Positions 8,673 to 18,013 of a DNA stretch of 24,308 bases are shown in pieces. The notes under the pieces were generated by a model. That model saw nothing but the letters and a program-made list of their open reading frames with translations, made no database searches and was not told where the DNA came from. The position numbers and the translations under genes were made by a program. How positions within the stretch are numbered: the stretch's first letter is position 1; every line of letters begins with the position of its first letter. The stretch covers positions 1 to 24,308 of the forward strand of contig FMBT01000686.1 of the NCBI GenBank assembly GCA_900095095.1, given 5' to 3'. The stretch comes from Fragilariopsis cylindrus CCMP1102. Taxonomy: Eukaryota; Bacillariophyta; Bacillariophyceae; Bacillariales; Bacillariaceae.

Positions 8673-11600
8673 TCATTCGCAATAGAATTGAAACATCATT
8701 ACACAGTATTAAAGAAAGCGGATTCATCTACATCGTCTGGATCTGCGTCATCCTCTGCATCATTGTCCGTAGTCAAAAACAACGGAGGAGATCCTAGTAG
8801 TACTGCTGCTGATCTTACTGATGAGATTAGAATGTCAACATCATCTGGAATTAAGGTTTGGGGTAGGCAAGGTAAGGGCAAGAAGGTCATCCAAAGATGT
8901 TTGGACACCTTAGACGTTGTAGGCCGGTATGAGTCAATCGCTGAAGCTGCCAGAGCTGTTGTCGGACAAGCCGCTAGCCTGTCGGCGCACATGCTGAGTG
9001 GAACACCAGACCCTGAATTTATGGGATATAATTGGATTTATGAAGAGGACGAAAATCGTAGTGTTGCTAGTATAGAGAGAAGAAGGAAAAAATTGCGAAA
9101 ATTGTATAAGAAAAAACGTCGGAAGCAGAAGAAGGTAGCGGCGGAAAAAGCAGCTCAAAAGAAGAAGAAGAACAAAAACGAGAAAAATAATCCGCCATTT
9201 TTATCTTCTCCTAATACTATTCAAAGAAAAACACGTAAAAAACGAAAAGGTCGTGTTGATGATGATGGTCCTGATGATGATAATGATTTTAATAATGATT
9301 GCAAATATAGTAAATATACAATCCGACGTAAATTTGATGATGGAAAATTTTATACTGGACGTGTTATCGCCAGCGTAAAACCGGATCAATTGTATGATCG
9401 CCAGAAACAATGTAATGTTTTATGTCGCAAGGTGCGATATGATGATGATGATCAAACAGAATGGTTAGGTGAAGACGAACTATTATCCTATTCTTACAAT
9501 AACAATAACGACGAGGATGACGATGACGATGACGATAGTGAGGTGGAATCGATCCTATCAATAGCATTAGCTGATGATGACGATGAGGACGATGAGGACG
9601 ATGAGGACGACGAAGACGACGAAGACGACGAAGATGCTTTTCTTCCTGAATACAGCGCTGATAGCAATCAAAATATAGATCCAAAGTCACCAGTGGTAGG
9701 AGGTACGAGAAGACGAATTGATAACAAGACTACTAAAATCAAGATGCCGCCAACCAAAAAAAGAAAATCAAGATTATTGAGAGAACGTGAAGATCATCTT
9801 GGTGTACTTGGTCTATCATCGTCTAGTAGTGACGATGACGATGACGATGAGGACGAGGACGATGATGAGGACGATGACGAGGACGATGATGAGGAAGATG
9901 ATGAGGACGATGATGATGACGATGATGATGACGAGGACGAAGATGCATTTCTTCCTAAAGACAGCGCTAATAGCAATCAAGATAAAAATTCAAAGTCACC
10001 AGTAGTAAGAGGAAAGAGAATGAGTATTGATAACAAGAGCTTAGATGATAATAAATGGATGCAAATGTTTCAAAAACTCATTGCGTACAAGGCGACACAC
10101 AAAAATACGATGGTACCACAAGAATACAAAGAAGATTCAAAACTTGGTCGGTGGGTAAAAACTCAGCGAGAACATTTCAAGAATAATAAACTACTAAAAG
10201 AACGCCGTGATAAGCTTGATTCTATCGGCTTTTTTTACGGTAATGAAAAATGGAGGAAGATATTTCAAAGACTTGTTGCCTATAGGGAGAGACATCAACA
10301 TACGATGGTACCGCAAAAATATAATGAAGATCCGAAACTTGGAAAATGGGTTTCTAATCAACGTACTCGGTACAGAAATGATGATATGCCTTTTAATCGA
10401 CTCGACCTTTTGAATTCAATTGACTTCGAATGGAAAGTAAATCGAAAACGTACAGTTGACGCAGCTGCTGCAGCGGAGAAGGCAGAGAAGAAGAGAGTGG
10501 GTAATGTTGACCGTAAGAAAAAAAAAGAACGTGCCGCCACTCCTCCTTGTGATAGTGATGGTTATCCCGATGGTGATAGTGATGATGATGATGATGATGA
10601 TATTGATTGTGATGATGAGTATGATGACGACGACGATGATGATGAGTCTAATTGGGATAAGGACTTCGATAATCTTTCAATTGATTCCGATGACAATGAC
10701 AATGACAGTGACGATGACGCGAACATTCCCTCGGCAGCAGCATTAAGGCAACGGAAATGCCAGCGGAAGAAGAAAAGACAAAAATGTGCCGCCGCTACTG
10801 AGATTGCTATAGCTACTAATACAGCTGCAACAGCTGCTGAAGCTTCCGAAAGCCAAACTTTTTTGAATAGAAATTTGCGACGTACTAAAAATATTGAAAC
10901 ACAGGTAAGCTGAAATGCTGTAAGCTGTCGGTCGGCCTTATATCCTTATTTGCTCTACTAATATCATTATATTCTGAAACATTGTTTTCGTTAACCAAAC
11001 TTTCCCTTTACATCCAAAGAAAAAAAGAAAAAATGCGGAGAAGGCAGCGGAGAAGGCAGCGGAGAGAAAATATAATCTTGACGCGAACAATCCCTCGGCA
11101 GCAGCATTAAGGCAACGGAAAGACCGTTTGAAGAAAAGACAAGAACGTGCCGCCGCTACTGAGATTACTATAGCTACTAATATAGCTACTGAAGCTTCCG
11201 TATCAGCTGCTGCTACTGCTGCTACTAATAATTGTAACTTTCTTGCAGGTGGTGACGCTGCTGAAGCTTCCGTATCAGCTGCTGCTATTAGTAGTAGCAG
11301 TGGTAGTGGCGGCGGCGGCAGCAGCGGCGGTAACGATGGTACCGGAGTAGTAGTAGCAGCAGTTACTACTACTGCTGATACCAATGCAAACAACAACAAA
11401 CGACACAGAGAAGATTGTATTATTAGCGAAGCAACGGCTGATGATGATGACGATGATGACCAATGTATTGGTGCTAGATTTGCAGGACTACAAGACGTCA
11501 ATGATGTATATGAGGATGATGGACCTGGTATTGATGATGAAGGAGATGCAAAACCTCCATTTGTAACAGAGGCGAATAATACCAACGCTGAGGTACAGCA

Positions 11601-12558
11601 GAATGCTACTACTACTACTGCTACTACTGATATCGTTGTCAATACGAACAACAACAACATACGACCCAGAGAAGATTGTAGTGGTACATCAAGAAATACT
11701 TTAGGCAACATTTTGCAACAGCAGACAAATCAACAACAGCAACAAGATACTTCCTCGTCTTTTTCGCCAGATGCTTCATTCGCTACAGCAAATCAGCCAT
11801 CATCAGAATCAGAATTTGCATCAGTATCAGCATTTGAAAAACCTGCTGCCAACAATGACAATAACAATAACAATAACAACAATGATACAAATGATGATAA
11901 TGAAAGTAATGATGCAGCTAAATGTACTGATCCTTCACCGTTCAAAAGAGCTAAGATTCTTGGTAACGACACAGACGTCGACGACAAAGACGACAATTGT
12001 AACAATTCTAACAGCATGAACAATAGCAACAGAAAGATACCACCACCACAATTTTCTTCCTCTTTAACTTCAACGATTCAGCAGCAACAACAGCAACACC
12101 AAATACAACAGCAACAACAGCAGCAGCAACAACAGCACCAACAGCAACAGCAACAGCAACAACAACAACAACAACAGCTACAGCTACAGCTACAACAGCA
12201 AGATAATTATGGCAATAAGAACAACATGATAGGAGGACAACAACAACAAGGAAGAAGAGGAGGTAGAGGAGGAAGCCACAATAATAATAGTAACAACAGC
12301 TATAACAACAACGGAAGAGGACGTGATGGTCGTGGTGGTAATCGACATCCTATCCATTATCCTTTGAGACATGATGTAACCATGCGACGATTGATTGCAG
12401 CAAACCGAGTACCGTCTTCTTCGACATCATCATCATCATTATCGCAAATCAAACAAGAGCATCTCGTCAAAGATGAAAATAATAATGATAATAGTATCAC
12501 CAATAATAATAGCAGCAACAACAACAATACAAATACAAATACGAATACGAATACGTAG
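8673..12558 (+). CDS. Acidic repeat-rich protein with NUMOD1-like, Tudor-like and helicase-associated repeats
   Basis: Exons 8673-10904 and 11020-12558 join in frame across a GTAAGC...AG intron, giving about 1,256 codons. The first internal ATG is at 8832; an upstream exon may supply an earlier start. Order of parts by nucleotide position: Ser-rich leader; NUMOD1-like segment about 8880-9050 (GRYESIAEAARAV ... GYNWIY); Lys-rich stretch; Tudor-like segment about 9310-9495 (KFDDGKFYTGRV ... VRYDDDDQTEWL); two pure Asp/Glu tracts; HA repeat 1 about 10051-10242 and HA repeat 2 about 10243-10437 (W..MF..L.AY ... TMVPQ.Y ... LG.WV..QR); then Ala, Asn and a long Gln tract (about 12080-12200) and an RGG-like GRRGGRGG segment. 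HA repeats are a helicase-associated domain common in diatom and bacterial proteins, thought to bind nucleic acid. No helicase core is seen here. A nuclear, nucleic-acid-binding role is inferred. The TAG at 12556-12558 may not be the true end. Confidence 0.72.
10905..11019 (+). other. Intron of the HA-repeat gene (115 bp)
   Basis: Donor CAG/GTAAGC at 10905 and acceptor CCAAAG ending at 11019, after a pyrimidine-rich stretch. Removing it joins ...IETQ to KKRKNAEKAAE in one frame; without splicing a TGA follows at 10911. Similar sequence (SAAALRQRK...AAATEI) occurs in both flanking exons. Confidence 0.85.
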
Positions 12559-13047
12559 GCAGACGTAGGGGATGCCGTAGTGGATGCTGTAGGGGATGCA
12601 GTAGGGGATGCAGTAGCCGATGACGATGATGATGAAGATGAAGACGAGGATGCAGATGCAGATGCAGATGCAGAACCTACTATATCATTATCAACATTAT
12701 TAAAAACATTCATCTTGAATCAGGAATATGTAAATCAAGCATTGAGATATGCAAATACGGTCGACAGCACAGAATACACAAGGACACAAAATCTAAATTG
12801 GAATGATATGTTTTACCGACTTATTTCCTACAAACAGCAGCAGCACAATAATTCCACCTCTGTTCCTAAAAAATATGCAGTGAATCCGGAACTTGTTAGG
12901 TGGGTAAAGGCTCAACGAAATATAAATATGCCAATATCAGAACATCGTGTGAATCTGTTAAATTCTATTGGATTTGTTTGGAATTCGAAACTTGATTTTT
13001 TTTTGTATGGAAATGAAAGAAAAGTGGATCACACGATAAACAAATAG
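12559..13047 (+). pseudogene. In-frame continuation of the HA-repeat gene beyond a TAG, with a third HA repeat
   Basis: Directly after the TAG at 12556-12558 the same frame stays open for 162 codons to TAG at 13045-13047. It encodes a GDAV-type 12-bp repeat, an Asp/Glu/Ala tract and a clear HA repeat (LNWNDMFYRLISYKQQ ... VPKKYAV ... LVRWVKAQR ... LLNSIGFVWN; about 12795-12981). There is no ATG in this frame before the middle of the HA repeat, so it is not an independent gene in the usual sense. Options are a nonsense mutation, stop readthrough, an unrecognised intron removing the TAG, or a sequence error. Confidence 0.65.
12565..12624 (+). repeat. 12-bp coding minisatellite, five units
   Basis: Units of GTAGGGGATGCN: three good copies and two diverged ones, reading VGDA in the open frame. 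It begins six bases after the in-frame TAG, so unit expansion or slippage here may have created the interruption. Confidence 0.8.
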
Positions 13048-13837
13048 GAAAGAAATAAAGGGGGGAACGAATACTTATATACGTGTTATTTTCTAGTAAT
13101 CCTACTACGTTAAATAACTAAACAATACGACGCGGGAAAATGAAAAAAAAAACACATATCACGGGGAAAAGAGATCGATGTTATGTATTTAATATATGAT
13201 GAAATAAAAAACGGGGGACGAATACTATTTAAGTAACTATATTATAATACACACGGGAGACATGGATGGCGGGGACTCACTAATAGGAAATGAAATTTTA
13301 AATAAATATACTGCAGCATAAAAAGAACGATAAAGTATAGAAGCAGATAATACGATATTGATAATAATAAGCATTATTTACTTTGTTTCTAATTAAGCTA
13401 GCCAAACAATTTCGTATTTATACTTCTACTAGCTAGCTAGCTAGCTAGACTTCGTATCTTTGCTTCAACTCTAGCTAGCTAGATCAGTAGCAGTAGCAGT
13501 AGCAGTTAGTTCTACTTACTTAATTCGGACGATTTAAAATGGATACGGTACATTAACCAGGCAGTAGTGTTATGGTATGTTAATGCAAGCAAGCAAGCAA
13601 GTATCATACGACATGTTCGTGTAAAAGGAGTGTCAGTCGTGTTACTACTAGACACATTTTACTACTGCCTGTCGTTGCGCGGATTTAGAAATCCTGTTTT
13701 CTTGATGTGATTAGTTCAGTTGAGTCGAATACTGAATATTAAAATCAAGTCGGAGAGATCAGACAAACCAATAAAATATAAAAAATAATAAAGACAATGC
13801 AACTTTGGAGCAATAAAACGAAAAGCTACGAAATACG
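13048..13837. other. Spacer between HA-repeat and SET genes
   Basis: Contains a self-complementary CTAG tetranucleotide run at 13429-13448 with a shorter one at 13471-13482, a CAGTAG run near 13485-13506 and GCAA units near 13585-13600. The last 70 bases are A-rich with TATAAAAA-like sequence around 13778, compatible with the promoter of the SET gene. No further gene is seen. Confidence 0.5.
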
Positions 13838-16255
13838 ATGACGGCGATGATGACAAATGCAACAGCAACAGCAACAGCAGCAACAACAACTAATAATAAC
13901 AAATTATGGAATGATCTTGTGGAATGGGTGAATAATAGTAGTAGTGCAAATGCAAATGCAAATGCCTATAATAATAAAACAGGGGATAATAGTCGTAGTG
14001 GAAGTGGAAACAGTGATGATCACGATAATGAGAACGAGGATAATGATGAGGATGTTGGTGGATATGTGCATCCATCATTACTATTAAAACAAGAAGACGA
14101 AGGCGATAAATCATCACGAGGTATATTTACTACAACTACTATAGCAAAAGGTGAATTATTAATACGAATACCCTCGTATCTGATTATTAGTGGTGAGAGT
14201 GAGTCGTCGTCAAAAACTACTACTGCAGCAACAGCAGTAGCACCAGTAGCACCAAAACCAGCACCAAAACCAGCAGCATCATCCTGGTTACAATGTCTTG
14301 GTGAATTTATACGTATTAAAAAAGAATCAACAGATGAAGAGAATAAGAATAATAATAGTTGTTATCAACATCAACCATATCTGAATTCCTTACCAAACTA
14401 TACTGATTATGAAACATTACATAATTGGTCATCGTCTACTAGTTCTACTAAGAATAATAATACTGAAGAAGATTTATCATTCTTAAAAGGAACAACTTTA
14501 GGGAATATGGTGTTACATGATCGAACTAACAATATCACTCAACTACACTATGAAATTAGTATCAAACCGTATCTAAACCAACTGGGTTTACTACTGAGTG
14601 ATAATGATACTAATAAGAATTATGAATTATTTTTAGAAGCCTCCATGTGTATTTCAACCAGAGGTTTTCATGTCTTACCGACTACTGACAATGACAATGA
14701 CAATAACAATAACAATGACAACTCATTATCACTAGTATACGATGGTCCATTCTTATTACCTGTGATTGATTTATTAAACCATAATCCGAATAGGGCATGT
14801 ACCTCATTACAACGGATTCAAACAACAAATAGTAGTACAAATACAATTACCTATTTTACGATGAGAGCAGAGAGAAATATACATCAAGAGGAAGAATTAT
14901 ATCATTCGTATGGTCATCAATTAACATCCTCACAATTATTACAAACATTTGGTTTTGTACCAATTCAATATACAAATCGTGTGATACAACAAGTAGAAGT
15001 AGACGACGAAATTGAAATTGCAAAATCAACATCAAGATCAAAATCAATGACTGATAATGACAATAACAACAGTAACAACAACGTAACAACAATATCAGCA
15101 ACAACAACTTCTAATAATACGAATACAAATACTAATACTACCAGCAGTTTGTTTACGTTTACACCAGTAAGTTTACAAAAAGAAAAGCATTTACTAGCAG
15201 CAACTAAAAAAATCAAATCTGTATCATCATCATCTGCATCTTATCCAGATAAATTACAACAGATGATACAGAAGAAGACTATTGGGAGGAGTTACGATAA
15301 GAATGACAATGACGAGAATGATAATGATTTGTATTGGGATGTACATGATATTCCTACACGTTTCATGAGTGATTTAATAATAGTACCGAATAATGAATTT
15401 TTAATACAATCATCATCATCATCATCATCATCATTATGCTCATCAAATTCATCGGAGGACAATAACAAAATCAATAACAATAACAATAACAATAACGATC
15501 CGCCGCCTGTTATTCCATTACTACTCACAGAAGATATGATCACATTATTGGCGGTACAATTTTTACCAGAAGAAGCCTATATAGAAATTTTTCCATCATC
15601 AACATCAGCTTGTACTTCTGTTATTTCTCAGGATCAGCAGGATTATGATTATGATAATAGTAATAGTAGTATAGGCATGGGTAGTAGTATTCGATTGGAT
15701 CGATCTATTTTAGTCAATGATTCTTATTTAGGGATGTTAGTCTGTTATTCTTTAATGATGGCGATACAACTCAAATCCAAAGAATATACTACTACTAGTA
15801 CTACTAATGATAATGATAATGGTAATGATACGTCCGTAGAAGTAGAAGTACTAGTACTAGGTAGTTCTCTTGTTAGGATGTGTCAACATGAAAAAGATCA
15901 AATACAAACAATGCTTCGTAGTTATAGTACTAATAGTGGAGAACAATGTGAACAACAACGTAAGCGTAAACAACGTGAATTGTATGGTCGGACGATACGG
16001 TTAGAGGAAATGATCAATTTATATAAATTTTATATGGAAATTCAACAGTTAATGACTACAATAGAACAGCAATTGAATTATAATAATAACAAGAATAATA
16101 ACGAAAAGGATGATGAAGTAGATGGTAACGATAACGATAACGATAACGATAACGATAACGATAACGATAACGATAACGATAACGATAACGATGAGAACAA
16201 CGGCAACAGTAGCAGTCATCACAGAACAAAAAAAGCTAAAATCATAGTAGAATAG
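13838..16255 (+). CDS. SET-domain protein, Rubisco LSMT/SETD3/SETD6-like
   Basis: An 805-aa intronless frame. After a short Thr/Asn leader, LWNDLVEWV (23-31) and GGYVHPSLLL (74-83) match the start of LSMT-type SET proteins, supporting the ATG at 13838. SSRGIFTTTTIAKGELLIRIP (92-112) is the SET N-terminal part. GPFLLPVIDLLNHNPN (303-318) carries the conserved Asn-His of the SAM-binding pseudoknot. AERNIHQEEELYHSYG (344-359) ends with the conserved catalytic-type Tyr (Y358), and QLLQTFGFVP closes the domain. The C-terminal half would be the substrate-binding helical domain and is heavily interrupted by Asn, Asp and Ser runs; it ends in (ND)11 and a basic HHRTKKAK tail. Members methylate lysine or histidine of Rubisco, aldolase, actin or ribosomal proteins; the substrate here cannot be told. 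No plastid pre-sequence is seen, so cytosol or nucleus is inferred. Confidence 0.85.
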   Translation: MTAMMTNATATATAATTTNNNKLWNDLVEWVNNSSSANANANAYNNKTGDNSRSGSGNSDDHDNENEDNDEDVGGYVHPSLLLKQEDEGDKSSRGIFTTTTIAKGELLIRIPSYLIISGESESSSKTTTAATAVAPVAPKPAPKPAASSWLQCLGEFIRIKKESTDEENKNNNSCYQHQPYLNSLPNYTDYETLHNWSSSTSSTKNNNTEEDLSFLKGTTLGNMVLHDRTNNITQLHYEISIKPYLNQLGLLLSDNDTNKNYELFLEASMCISTRGFHVLPTTDNDNDNNNNNDNSLSLVYDGPFLLPVIDLLNHNPNRACTSLQRIQTTNSSTNTITYFTMRAERNIHQEEELYHSYGHQLTSSQLLQTFGFVPIQYTNRVIQQVEVDDEIEIAKSTSRSKSMTDNDNNNSNNNVTTISATTTSNNTNTNTNTTSSLFTFTPVSLQKEKHLLAATKKIKSVSSSSASYPDKLQQMIQKKTIGRSYDKNDNDENDNDLYWDVHDIPTRFMSDLIIVPNNEFLIQSSSSSSSSLCSSNSSEDNNKINNNNNNNNDPPPVIPLLLTEDMITLLAVQFLPEEAYIEIFPSSTSACTSVISQDQQDYDYDNSNSSIGMGSSIRLDRSILVNDSYLGMLVCYSLMMAIQLKSKEYTTTSTTNDNDNGNDTSVEVEVLVLGSSLVRMCQHEKDQIQTMLRSYSTNSGEQCEQQRKRKQRELYGRTIRLEEMINLYKFYMEIQQLMTTIEQQLNYNNNKNNNEKDDEVDGNDNDNDNDNDNDNDNDNDNDNDENNGNSSSHHRTKKAKIIVE
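16127..16192 (+). repeat. (AACGAT)11 coding microsatellite
   Basis: Eleven perfect hexamers encode the Asn-Asp run near the C-terminus of the SET protein. The purity at DNA level, not just protein level, suggests recent slippage. Confidence 0.95.
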
Positions 16256-16424
16256 ACTAAATAATTAGAGAGATAGCAAAGCAAAGCAAAAAAGTGCATA
16301 TCAGCAGTATTTTATTTAGAGAAAAGTTCAATTGAATACAGTAAGTAGTAAGGTAGGAACGTACGTACGTACGTGAGTATACTGTAGGACTACTATGATA
16401 GTGCAGCTTGTGATTATTCGATGT

Positions 16425-16452
16425 GATGCGATGCGATGCGATGCGATGCGAT
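16425..16452. repeat. (GATGC)5 microsatellite
   Basis: Five uninterrupted pentamer units followed by a partial one, downstream of the SET gene. Confidence 0.9.
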
Positions 16453-17145
16453 ACTCGATTCATTTATTAGCTGTGGGGCAGGCAATGCGAAGATAAAATA
16501 AAAAGTGCTCCAGAAATCGATAGGCAGACCTTAACAGAGAATAATAGAAAGAAAGTTGTACAAAATAGAGATATATAGAAGTATAATGAGTTGTGTTGGT
16601 CGTCGTCAGCAAGCTAGCCACGTTCCTTATACTATAGATGATTGGAAGTTGTACTGAACTCTTTTTACGCCTGTAATAGTCAGAATTTCACTTTGTGTCC
16701 CGTGAATAGAGTAGCAGGTGGGCTGGGCTTATTACAGTGGCTAGTTTCCATTCACGACTATTCTACCGACAATTATGATTCATTCGTTCTTTTCTTTCCC
16801 AAAAGGGGAACTTAACCCTACAGTATGCTTGTAAAGGTTATAGTCCTAGTGCTTGTTGTGATAATATGTTAGCATATAGTACAGTAGTAGGTATTAACTG
16901 CTTGATACGATAGCGATTAATTTGGTTTGATTTGTTTTGATGAAAATCAAACGTCCGATGAAGTTTCGATGGCTGAAGATTCGATTATTTCGTCATGATT
17001 GTTTGATCATCATTTATTGATTTCCTTCTTAGTAATTTAAAAAAACCCGTGAATCGAATCTACTTCGCTACAATTCACGTGCGTACTATTTCTAGCTATG
17101 TGACCTACATATGGTCCTGCAGTATGAGTACTATGTATAATAGCA

Positions 17146-17292
17146 TTAGTTTTTTGGACTGATAAAACTGAGTCCTAAAAACTAAGCATTAGTTTTTAGT
17201 AGTCATAAAATTGCTACTAAAATCTAATGTTAATGTTTTGTTTGAGTTTGCTTTTATTTGTAGGACTCAATTTTATGACTACTAAAAACTAA
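17146..17292. repeat. Two hairpin-forming inverted repeats sharing one core
   Basis: A perfect 25-bp inverted repeat pairs 17189-17213 with 17268-17292 (TTAGTTTTTAGTAGTCATAA plus AATTG). A second, shorter hairpin pairs 17146-17160 with 17171-17185 (14 of 15 bases, 10-base loop). Both stems contain TTAGTTTTT and the right arm is preceded by TAGGACTCA, related to the small hairpin. MITE-like ends or a nested insertion are possible. Confidence 0.8.
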
Positions 17293-17317
17293 ATCCGTGC
17301 GTGTTGCGTTGAAGTGG

Positions 17318-17380
17318 TGACGTCACAGTATGTTGTATTTGAAAAACGTAGCGATTGTATGACGTCACGTAGATGACTCA
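17318..17380. promoter_or_regulatory. Two TGACGTCA palindromes and one TGACTCA site
   Basis: TGACGTCA occurs at 17318-17325 and 17360-17367, and an AP-1-type TGACTCA at 17374-17380. These are classic bZIP (CREB/ATF and AP-1) binding sequences. They lie about 650 bp beyond the 3' end of the carbonic anhydrase gene, within sequence that resembles the reverse complement of the cluster at 21188-21480. Binding is inferred. Confidence 0.55.
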
Positions 17381-18013
17381 AAATAAAGCAAGGACGACTG
17401 TATTCAAAGCAATCGTGTGAAAATAGATCTTTCCCTGTATGCGATTTAATGAAATTAATCTTCCAAAATTTTTACGCATCATCAAGAATAAATAGTTTCA
17501 ACCTTTTACGTCGTACCTTTTGAAGATGGACAATGGCTAGCTAGTTAGTTAGTTAGCTAGCTAGTTACTTAGTAAGTAAGATGCAGCAAAATATCGCTAA
17601 TAGTAGCTTGTAGCTAGTAGTTAACGACGATAACAACGACCACGGCTAGAATATATAAAATATGTATGTTCATCTTTTTAATAAATAATTTAGACTATAA
17701 TATTAATCTTAATAACGTTTCTTGTAAGCGAGATGATAGCACTTTTCTCTTATTTCTTTCGATACGATACATGACATACACCATCAACCTTTCCAAAACA
17801 CCCATTGTGTGTATGTGTGTATGTCATGTGTAAACTAAATGCGTGACAGTATATACATAATATAATACTTGACGACACGACACTTCTTTCTTTTTTTCTT
17901 CATCTTCTTTTCTATTGGCCTTGCACGATTGACATTTATAGTACGATTTTTCTTTTTCTGTAAAGGATCCACTGCGGCACCTTTCGATACTATGTGACTT
18001 TAGAATTATCTTT

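Larger units (their letters stand above)
16256..18013. other. Spacer between SET and carbonic anhydrase genes (tail to tail)
   Basis: The two flanking genes converge here. The spacer holds an ACGT run near 16359-16374, (GATGC)5 at 16425-16449, hairpin-forming repeats at 17146-17292, two CRE-type palindromes at 17318-17367 and a GCTA/GTTA run at 17536-17566. No coding region is supported. Confidence 0.5.

Noticed and set aside
10938..11711. 257-aa minus-strand ORF
   Set aside because: It is the antisense of the Ala/Asn/Ser-rich second exon of the HA-repeat gene, giving Ser/Ala/Val/Leu runs without any domain.
12556..12558. Reassignment of TAG to a sense codon
   Set aside because: The SET and carbonic anhydrase genes end at TAG exactly where their families should end, so TAG works as a stop here.
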